Source: Aeromicrobium tamlense (GTDB lineage Bacteria; Actinomycetota; Actinomycetes; Propionibacteriales; Nocardioidaceae). Taken from it: a DNA stretch of 64,000 nt. The stretch spans positions 3,162,001-3,226,000 of the forward strand of contig NZ_JACBZN010000001.1 of NCBI RefSeq assembly GCF_013408555.1, given 5' to 3'. The position numbers and the translations under genes were made by a program. Positions 8,233 through 16,356 of the stretch are shown piece by piece; positions within the stretch are counted from its first letter, which is position 1, and the number at the start of each line of letters is the position of its first letter. The notes beneath the pieces are model-generated. The model had not been told where the DNA came from, did not search any database, and was given only the letters and a program-made list of their open reading frames with translations.

Positions 8233-9135
8233 ATGCGACTGACGCGGCTGCTGGGAGCGACCACGGCGCTCGGACTGGGCACGCTCGCGTACTCCTACGT
8301 CGAGGCCACGCGCCGCTTCGCGGTGCGCGAGTTCACGGCGCCGGTGCTGCCCGCGGGGCACGAGCCGATCCGCGTGCTGCACCTGTCGGACATCCACCTC
8401 ACGCCGGGCCAGCACGCGAAGCAGGAGTGGCTCGAGTCCCTCGCCGGGCTGCGGCCGGACCTCGTCGTGGACACGGGCGACAACCTCGCCCACCGCGACT
8501 CGGTCGTGCCTCTCGTGACCGCCCTCTCCGACCTCCTGCAGGTGCCCGGCGTCTTCGTCTTCGGGTCCAACGACTACTACTCGCCGAAGCTCAAGAACCC
8601 GGCCACCTACCTCACCGGCGGCACGGGCGTCGACACCGGCGGCGACTGGGAGCGCCCTCGCGACCTGCCGTACGAGGAGCTGCGCGCCGTTCTCTCCCAC
8701 CAGGGGTGGCGCGACCTCAACAACCGGCGGGACGAGCTCACGGTCAAGGGCACCCGCATCGCCTTCACCGGCGTCGACGACCCGCACCTGCGGTTCGACC
8801 GGCTCGACCACCAGCCCGCCGACGCCACCGCCGACCTGCGCATCGGCGTCGCGCACGCGCCCTACCTGCGCGTGCTCGACTCGTTCAACGCCGCGGGCAA
8901 CGAGCTGATCCTCGCGGGGCACACGCACGGCGGTCAGCTGCAGGTTCCGGGGTTCGGCGCGCTGGTCACGAACTGCGACATCGATCGGGCCCGCGCGAAC
9001 GGCCTCCACACGCACCGGACCCCGGGTCACGACCGCTCGTGGCTGCACGTCTCGGCGGGCTGCGGGACCTCGCCGTTCACCCCGTTCCGGTTCTGTTGCC
9101 GCCCCGAGGCGACAGTCCTCACCCTGACCGGGTAG
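8233..9135 (+). CDS. Calcineurin-like metallophosphoesterase, membrane-anchored
   Basis: A 300-residue protein with a short N-terminal hydrophobic stretch and the metal-binding blocks of the superfamily in order: 'LSDIHLTPG' (about 50), 'DTGDNLAHRD' (about 80), 'GSNDYY' in place of the usual GNHD (about 115), 'AHAPY' (about 210) and 'GHTHGGQ' (about 230). The Asn-Asp of block III is kept although the His is replaced. Homologues (Rv3683 type) lie close to ponA2 in other actinobacteria, which fits a role in envelope or phospholipid turnover; the substrate is unknown. It precedes tRNA-Pro by 18 nt. Confidence 0.85.
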   Translation: MRLTRLLGATTALGLGTLAYSYVEATRRFAVREFTAPVLPAGHEPIRVLHLSDIHLTPGQHAKQEWLESLAGLRPDLVVDTGDNLAHRDSVVPLVTALSDLLQVPGVFVFGSNDYYSPKLKNPATYLTGGTGVDTGGDWERPRDLPYEELRAVLSHQGWRDLNNRRDELTVKGTRIAFTGVDDPHLRFDRLDHQPADATADLRIGVAHAPYLRVLDSFNAAGNELILAGHTHGGQLQVPGFGALVTNCDIDRARANGLHTHRTPGHDRSWLHVSAGCGTSPFTPFRFCCRPEATVLTLTG

Positions 9136-9153
9136 AATTTCTGAGGTTGCACA

Positions 9154-9227
9154 CGGGGTGTGGCGCAGCTTGGTAGCGCGCGTCGTTCGGGACGACGAGG
9201 CCGCAGGTTCAAATCCTGTCACCCCGA
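9154..9227 (+). tRNA. tRNA-Pro (anticodon CGG)
   Basis: A complete cloverleaf can be drawn: acceptor CGGGGTG/CACCCCG, D-arm GCGC/GCGC, anticodon stem CGTCG/CGACG with loop TTCGGGA (anticodon CGG), and T-arm with TTCAAAT. The discriminator base is A; the 3' CCA is not encoded (ACCC follows). A strong hairpin follows at once. Confidence 0.93.
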
Positions 9228-9234
9228 CCCACTC

Positions 9235-9269
9235 ACGAAGCCCGGACTCCCTCGGAGTCCGGGCTTCGT
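9235..9269 (+). terminator. Intrinsic terminator after tRNA-Pro
   Basis: A 16-bp perfect stem (arms 9235-9250 and 9254-9269) with a 3-nt loop begins 8 nt after the tRNA. No U-tract, as is common in high-GC actinobacteria. Confidence 0.75.
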
Positions 9270-9577
9270 GCCGTTCTGGGGTGCATCGGCCCACGCCCTC
9301 CCGATTGGCGCGTAACTCGCAGTTAGGGCACACTGACCGGGTGCCCGGATCGGTCCGGGCGCTCGGCAGCTCCGGTGAGCGGGTTCTCCCGCGTGTGTGC
9401 ACCGGGGCGGGAAGGCCGAGGAGCCGCCCCGCAGGTGTTCCACCGTGCGGGGTGCGCCGGCGTGCTGGGGGGCATGCCGGCGCGAGCGAGGCGGTCGTCG
9501 GTCTGGTGGGGAAGCCACGGCCGGCGGCCGCCTTGCGACCTGCCCGGTCCCGACTCTCGTGCGTCGTGCGTCACACC
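9270..9577. other. Gene-free stretch between tRNA-Pro and aacS
   Basis: About 300 nt without a recognisable gene. One frame is open on the plus strand from a GTG at 9342 to a stop at 9580 and is preceded by CACACT 6 nt upstream, but its predicted product is Arg/Pro/Ala-rich and lacks the codon pattern of the neighbours. Several short GC-rich inverted repeats suggest RNA structure, yet I could not match it to RNase P RNA, tmRNA, 6C RNA or a known riboswitch. Confidence 0.4.
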
Positions 9578-9583
9578 TAGACT
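9578..9583 (+). promoter_or_regulatory. -10 element of a leaderless aacS mRNA
   Basis: TAGACT ends 6 nt before the ATG at 9590. Confidence 0.6.
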
Positions 9584-9589
9584 GCCGAC

Positions 9590-11539
9590 ATGCCTGCCGA
9601 CGTCCTCTGGGAGCCCGCCCTCTCCGGCACCTCCGCGATCGAGCGCTTCGCCGCCTGGGTCGCCCGCACGAAGGGAGTGGACGTCCCCGACTACGACGCG
9701 CTGTGGCAGTGGTCGGTGGACGATCTCGACGGGTTCTGGGGCGCCTGGGTGGAGTACCTCGACCTGCCGCACGACGGCACCGCCGAGCCCGTGCTCGCCG
9801 ATGCCTCGATGCCCGGAGCGCGCTGGTTCCCCGAGCTGCGGCTCAACTACGCCGAGGCGATGCTGCGCATCCCGGGGCGCGCCGACGACGACGTCGTGGT
9901 GATCGCGCGGTCGCAGAGCCGCGACGAGGTCACGCTGACCGCCGCCGGGCTGCGCGAGCAGGTGGCGCGGGCACGACAGGGACTTCTCGCGGCCGGCGTC
10001 AGCCCCGGCGACCGGGTGGCGGCCTACGCGCCGAACATCCCCGAGACGCTCGTGCTGCTGCTGGCGTCGGCCAGCCTCGGCGCGATCTTCTCCTCGTGCG
10101 CGCCCGAGTTCGGCACGCAGAGCGTCATCGACCGGTGGCAGCAGATCGAGCCCGTGGTTCTGCTCGCCGTCGACGGCTACCGCTACGGCGACAAGGGGAT
10201 CGACCGGCGCGACCAGGTGGCCACGATCACCGAGTCGCTGCCGTCACTGCGCCAGGTCGTCTGGTTGCCGTACCTGGACCCCGAGGCGCCCGCTCCCGAA
10301 GGCGCCACGACCTGGCGGGAGTTCACCGCCACCACCGGCCCGCTCGAGTTCGCGCGGCTGCCGTTCGACGCACCGCTCTACGTCTTGTTCTCCTCGGGCA
10401 CCACGGGCCTGCCGAAACCGATCGTGCACGGACACGGCGGCATCACGATCGAGCACCTCAAGGCGCTCAGCCTGCAGAGCGACCTCGGCCCCGAGGACCG
10501 CTTCTTCTGGTTCTCCACCACCGGCTGGATGATGTGGAACTACCTCGTCTCCGGCATCGGCGCGGGCACCACCGTGGTGATGTTCGACGGCAACCCGGCT
10601 CATCCGGGCCTCGAGGCGCTCTGGGAGATGGCCGCCGAGGTCGGGGTGACGTACTTCGGCACCAGCGCGCCGTTCCTGCTCCAGTGCCGCAAGGAGGAGC
10701 TGCACCCCGCGCGCGTCGCCGACCTCTCGGCGCTGCGCGCGCTCGGCTCCACCGGCGCCCCGCTGCCCGAGGCAGGATTCCGCTGGGTCTACGACGAGTT
10801 CGACCCGCAGGTGCAGCTCGCCTCGGTCTCGGGCGGCACGGACACCTGTGCGGCGTTCGTCGGGGCGGCGCCCACGGTGCCGGTCTACGCGGGCGAGATC
10901 TCGTGCCGGTCGCTGGGTTGCGACGTGGACTCGTTCGACGAGCAGGGCCGGCCGGTGCGCGACCAGCTGGGTGAGCTCGTCATCAAGCAGCCGATGCCGT
11001 CGATGCCCGTCGGCTTCTGGGGCGACGACGACGGCTCGCGCTACCGCGCCGCCTACTTCGAGGACTTCCCGGGCGTCTGGCGCCACGGCGACTGGATCGA
11101 CCTGACCTCGTACGGCTCGTGCACGATCACCGGCCGCAGCGACGCCACGCTCAACCGCGGTGGCGTGAGGCTGGGCACCTCGGAGTTCTACTCGGTCGTC
11201 GAGTCGATGCCCGAGGTCGCCGACAGCATCGTGGTGCACCTCGAGGACTCCGAGGGCGGCGCCGGGCGCCTGCTGCTGTTCGTGGCGCTCGTCGAGGGCG
11301 CGGTGCTCGACGACGACCTCACGAAGCGGATCGCCACCGAGCTGCGCTCGAAGCTGTCGCCTCGCCACGTGCCCGACGAGGTGCACCAGGTGCGCGGCAT
11401 GCCGCGCACGCTCTCGGGCAAGAAGCTCGAGGTACCCGTCAAGAAGATCCTGCGCGGCACGCCCGTGGACGAGGCGGCGGCCAAGGGCGCGCTGCAGAAC
11501 CCCGAGGTCCTCGACGACTTCCTCGCCTTCCGCCCCTGA
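9590..11539 (+). CDS. aacS: Acetoacetyl-CoA synthetase
   Basis: A 649-residue member of the ANL (acyl-adenylate) superfamily. The AMP-binding P-loop 'FSSGTTGLPKP' is near residue 267, the A5 block 'SVSGGTDTCAAF' near 412, 'HGDW' (A7) near 503, and the C-terminal catalytic lysine lies in 'LSGKKLEVPVKK' near 612. The motif 'STTGWMMWNY' and full-length N-terminal region 'WFPELRLNYAEAML' are characteristic of acetoacetate-CoA ligases rather than acetyl-CoA synthetase. It activates acetoacetate to acetoacetyl-CoA in the cytosol, linking ketone-body or leucine breakdown with polyhydroxybutyrate or lipid synthesis. It stands alone, is apparently leaderless, and converges on asd across a long palindrome. 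Confidence 0.92.
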   Translation: MPADVLWEPALSGTSAIERFAAWVARTKGVDVPDYDALWQWSVDDLDGFWGAWVEYLDLPHDGTAEPVLADASMPGARWFPELRLNYAEAMLRIPGRADDDVVVIARSQSRDEVTLTAAGLREQVARARQGLLAAGVSPGDRVAAYAPNIPETLVLLLASASLGAIFSSCAPEFGTQSVIDRWQQIEPVVLLAVDGYRYGDKGIDRRDQVATITESLPSLRQVVWLPYLDPEAPAPEGATTWREFTATTGPLEFARLPFDAPLYVLFSSGTTGLPKPIVHGHGGITIEHLKALSLQSDLGPEDRFFWFSTTGWMMWNYLVSGIGAGTTVVMFDGNPAHPGLEALWEMAAEVGVTYFGTSAPFLLQCRKEELHPARVADLSALRALGSTGAPLPEAGFRWVYDEFDPQVQLASVSGGTDTCAAFVGAAPTVPVYAGEISCRSLGCDVDSFDEQGRPVRDQLGELVIKQPMPSMPVGFWGDDDGSRYRAAYFEDFPGVWRHGDWIDLTSYGSCTITGRSDATLNRGGVRLGTSEFYSVVESMPEVADSIVVHLEDSEGGAGRLLLFVALVEGAVLDDDLTKRIATELRSKLSPRHVPDEVHQVRGMPRTLSGKKLEVPVKKILRGTPVDEAAAKGALQNPEVLDDFLAFRP

Positions 11540-11541
11540 CG

Positions 11542-11600
11542 AGATGTGCTCCCATTTCTACCTTTCAATCCCTCTGAAAGGTAGAAATGGGAGCACATCT
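11542..11600. repeat. Perfect 26-bp inverted repeat between convergent aacS and asd
   Basis: Arms 11542-11567 and 11575-11600 are exact reverse complements around a 7-nt loop. The arms are far more AT-rich than the surroundings. The position, 2 nt after the aacS stop and 16 nt from the asd stop, suits a bidirectional terminator. Confidence 0.85.
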
Positions 11601-11616
11601 TGGGCGGGCTGGCAGA

Positions 11617-14020
<2,404 letters not shown>

Positions 14021-14082
14021 GGACATTTCCTTGCTCTGGGGGTTGCTGGCACAGGGAGATGACGCCACGTTGCGCCTCGGCC

Positions 14083-14088
14083 AGTCTA
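14083..14088 (-). promoter_or_regulatory. Putative -10 of the lysC-asd operon
   Basis: TAGACT on the minus strand, about 63 nt before the lysC ATG; identical to the hexamer found before several leaderless genes in this window. Confidence 0.4.
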
Positions 14089-14140
14089 GCCCCTGCGCTT
14101 CCAGCCTCCGGCCCGCCGTCCGGGCGCTGGACGAGAGCGA

Positions 14141-14163
14141 AGTTTTCCCCGGTTGACCGGGTT
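14141..14163. repeat. Degenerate palindrome after recR
   Basis: GTTTTCCCCGGTTGACCGGG and the next three bases are an imperfect copy of the perfect 24-bp palindrome at 47174-47197. It lies 7 nt beyond the recR stop and may act as its terminator. Confidence 0.5.
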
Positions 14164-14169
14164 CGGCCA

Positions 14170-14766
14170 TCAGCCGACGGCGGTGCGGCCCTCGAACGCG
14201 CGCCCGAGGGTGACCTCGTCGGCGTACTCGAGGTCGCCGCCCACGGGCAGGCCGCTGGCGAGCTTGGTGACCTTCAGGCCGATCGGCACGAGCATCCGCA
14301 TGAGGTACGTGGCCGTAGCCTCGCCCTCGAGGTTCGGGTCGGTGGCGATGATGACCTCGGTGACGGCGCCGTCCTGCAGGCGGCCGAGCAGCTCCTTGAT
14401 GCGCAGCTGGTCGGGACCGATGCCCGCGATGGGGCTGATCGCGCCGCCCAGCACGTGGTAGCGGCCGCGGAACTCACGGGTGCGCTCGATCGCGATGACG
14501 TCCTTGCTCTCCTCGACCACGCACAGCACCGAGTCGTCGCGGCGCGGGTCGGAGCAGATGCGGCACGTGGTGTCGACCGTGACGTTGCCGCAGACCGAGC
14601 AGAACAGGACCTTGGTCTTGGCGTCGACGAGGGTCTGCGCGAAGCGCTTGACGTCCTCGGGGTCGGCGTCGAGGAGGTGGAACGCGATCCGCTGGGCGCT
14701 CTTCGGGCCGATGCCCGGCAGTCGACCGAGCTCGTCGATGAGGTCCTGGATCACGCTTTCGTACAC
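14170..14766 (-). CDS. recR: Recombination mediator RecR
   Basis: A 198-residue full-length RecR. It has a helix-hairpin-helix ('[20 protein letters not shown]', DNA binding), a four-cysteine zinc finger ('[16 protein letters not shown]', about 57-72), a Toprim domain ('[14 protein letters not shown]') and the C-terminal '[19 protein letters not shown]'. It acts with RecF/RecO to load RecA on gapped DNA. The GTG start at 14766 is preceded by TACGCT with a 6-nt gap, so the mRNA is probably leaderless. In many actinobacteria recR sits beside dnaX; here gdx, adh and pab genes separate them. Confidence 0.95.
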   Translation of the reverse strand: MYESVIQDLIDELGRLPGIGPKSAQRIAFHLLDADPEDVKRFAQTLVDAKTKVLFCSVCGNVTVDTTCRICSDPRRDDSVLCVVEESKDVIAIERTREFRGRYHVLGGAISPIAGIGPDQLRIKELLGRLQDGAVTEVIIATDPNLEGEATATYLMRMLVPIGLKVTKLASGLPVGGDLEYADEVTLGRAFEGRTAVG

Positions 14767-14772
14767 ACCGAC

Positions 14773-14778
14773 AGCGTA
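14773..14778 (-). promoter_or_regulatory. -10 element of a leaderless recR mRNA
   Basis: TACGCT on the minus strand ends 6 nt before the GTG at 14766. Confidence 0.55.
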
Positions 14779-14838
14779 GTCGGCCGCGGCCAGCCGAACC
14801 GCCTCCGACGAGGCGAGTCCGGCGGCCGCGTGCGCGAC

Positions 14839-15153
14839 TCAGTGCGCGAGCTTGAGACCGACGACGCAGCCGATCAGCCCGCCGATGAGCAGGAACTTGG
14901 TGATCGAGATCGGCTCGGTGCCGGTGTACATGGCCCAGCCGACCGTGGCGGCGGCGCCGATGCCGACCCACACGGCGTAGGCGGTGCCGATCGGCAGGTC
15001 CCGCATCGCCCACGCGAGGCCGGCCATCGAGATGGCGCAGGCGACGACGAAGACGATCGAGGGGACGAGCTTGCTGAAGCCCTCGCTGCGGCCCAGGGCG
15101 GTGGCCCACACGGCCTCGAACAGACCCGAGACGACCAGAACGATCCACGACAT
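14839..15153 (-). CDS. gdx: SMR-family guanidinium exporter (Gdx/SugE type)
   Basis: A 104-residue, four-helix small multidrug resistance protein. Glu13 is the proton/substrate-coupling residue, and 'GRSEGFSKLVPS' after helix 1 is the signature that separates SugE/Gdx guanidinium exporters from EmrE-type drug pumps; 'GTAYAVWVGIGA' is the conserved helix 3 motif. Such proteins are antiparallel dimers that exchange guanidinium for protons. The assignment is strengthened by a guanidine-III riboswitch immediately upstream. AAGGAG lies 6 nt before the ATG at 15153, so the riboswitch can control ribosome access directly. Confidence 0.92.
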   Translation of the reverse strand: MSWIVLVVSGLFEAVWATALGRSEGFSKLVPSIVFVVACAISMAGLAWAMRDLPIGTAYAVWVGIGAAATVGWAMYTGTEPISITKFLLIGGLIGCVVGLKLAH

Positions 15154-15159
15154 GACGCG

Positions 15160-15165
15160 CTCCTT
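15160..15165 (-). promoter_or_regulatory. Ribosome-binding site of gdx
   Basis: AAGGAG on the minus strand, 6 nt before the ATG and 3 nt after the riboswitch, placed so that ligand-dependent folding can hide or expose it. Confidence 0.7.
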
Positions 15166-15168
15166 CGT

Positions 15169-15209
15169 GGCCGTCTTGTCGCGCTCCGGGTACGACTCCA
15201 CTCGTCCGG
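15169..15209 (-). promoter_or_regulatory. Guanidine-III (ykkC-III) riboswitch
   Basis: Read on the minus strand the segment contains CCGGACGAG, then GTACCCGG, then GACAAGACGGC in that order and spacing. These are the conserved blocks of the guanidine-III aptamer (a small pseudoknot best known from Thermobifida fusca). The variable stem between the first two blocks is changed in sequence, as expected for a structured RNA. It lies directly before the SMR exporter gene, the usual target. Guanidine binding should raise gdx expression. Confidence 0.88.
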
Positions 15210-15297
15210 TGGCCGGGGATCCCGGCTCGGATTCCAGCCTTTCACGTCCGGGGTCGGGGGCCAAATCGGATGCAACGTCGGTGACACCTTCGCGGAC

Positions 15298-15303
15298 TAG
15301 CGT
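15298..15303 (+). promoter_or_regulatory. Putative -10 of the alcohol dehydrogenase gene
   Basis: TAGCGT lies 21 nt before the ATG, leaving a short leader that contains the GGAGAGGACG ribosome-binding site. Confidence 0.35.
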
Positions 15304-15324
15304 CCGTGGTGGAGAGGACGAACC

Positions 15325-16356
15325 ATGACCGACATCCCGCGCACGATGCGCGCCGCCGTCAGCGCCGAGGCCGGCGCCCCCCTGACCATCGACGAGGTGC
15401 CGGTGCCGACGCCCGGCCCGGGCCAGGCGCTCGTCCGGCTGATCACCTCGGGCGTCTGCCACACCGACCTGCACGCCGTGAACGGCGACTGGCCGGTGCC
15501 GCCGAAGCGCCCGCTCATCCCCGGCCACGAGGGCTTCGGCGAGGTGGTCGCGCTCGGCGAGGGCGTCACGCAGCTCGCGGTCGGCGACCGGGTCGGCAAC
15601 GCCTGGCTGTGGTCGGCGTGCGGCGCCTGCGAGTACTGCCGCCAGGGCTGGGAGACGCTGTGCGAGCAGCAGCAGAACGGCGGCTACGGCGTCGACGGCT
15701 CGTTCGGCGAGTACATGCTCGTGGACGAGCGCTTCGCCGCACGCGTGCCCGACGGGGTCGACGACGTCGAGGTCGCGCCGATCCTGTGCGCGGGCGTCAC
15801 GGTCTACAAGGGCCTCAAGGTCGCGAACACGCACCCGGGGCAGTGGATGGTCATCAGCGGCATCGGCGGCCTCGGCCACATCGCGGTCCAGTACGCGGTG
15901 GCGATGGGCATGCGCGTGATCGGCGTGGACGTCGACGACGCGAAGCTCGAGCTGGCGCGCAAGCACGGCGCCGAGCACGTCGTGAACGCGGCCAAGGACG
16001 ACCCGGTCGCCTTCGTGCAGGAGACGGTGGGAGGGGCGCACGGCGTCCTGGTCACGGCCGTGCACCGCGAGGCGTTCGGCCAGGCCACCGGCATGACCCG
16101 CCGCGGCGGCACGATCGTGTTCGTCGGGCTGCCGCCGGGTGACTTCCCGGCCAACATCTTCGACATCGTGCTGCGCGGGCTGACCGTGCGCGGCTCGATC
16201 GTGGGCACCCGTCAGGACATGGTCGAGGCGCTCGAGTTCTTCGCGGCGGGCCGGATCCACCCGACCGTGTCGACGAGGTCGCTGGACGAGATCAACGACA
16301 TCTTCGACGAGATGGAGCACGGCCGGATCGACGGCCGCGTGGTCATGCGGTACTGA
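15325..16356 (+). CDS. Zinc-dependent alcohol dehydrogenase (AdhP/AdhA type)
   Basis: A 343-residue medium-chain dehydrogenase. Catalytic zinc ligands are in 'GVCHTDLH' (Cys44), 'GHEGFGEVV' (His67, Glu68) and 'PILCAGVT' (Cys154 region); the structural zinc is held by the four cysteines of 'CGACEYCRQGWETLC' (about 97-111). The NAD-binding loop is 'GIGGLGHIAVQ' with Asp at the end of the next strand ('GVDVDD'), so NAD is preferred. It interconverts short primary alcohols and aldehydes. GGAGAGGACG precedes the ATG. Its 3' end overlaps the convergent pab gene by 14 bp. Confidence 0.92.
   Translation: MTDIPRTMRAAVSAEAGAPLTIDEVPVPTPGPGQALVRLITSGVCHTDLHAVNGDWPVPPKRPLIPGHEGFGEVVALGEGVTQLAVGDRVGNAWLWSACGACEYCRQGWETLCEQQQNGGYGVDGSFGEYMLVDERFAARVPDGVDDVEVAPILCAGVTVYKGLKVANTHPGQWMVISGIGGLGHIAVQYAVAMGMRVIGVDVDDAKLELARKHGAEHVVNAAKDDPVAFVQETVGGAHGVLVTAVHREAFGQATGMTRRGGTIVFVGLPPGDFPANIFDIVLRGLTVRGSIVGTRQDMVEALEFFAAGRIHPTVSTRSLDEINDIFDEMEHGRIDGRVVMRY

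Noticed and set aside
9270-9577. RNase P RNA, tmRNA, 6C RNA or ydaO-type riboswitch in the gap before aacS
   Set aside because: None of their conserved blocks could be found; only generic GC-rich hairpins are present.
14059-15300. Long plus-strand frame antisense to recR and gdx
   Set aside because: Shadow of real minus-strand genes; low-complexity composition and no start signal.
15154-15324. Guanidine-I or guanidine-II riboswitch before the SMR gene
   Set aside because: The tandem ACGR-loop hairpins of class II and the long class I core are absent; the blocks present fit class III.
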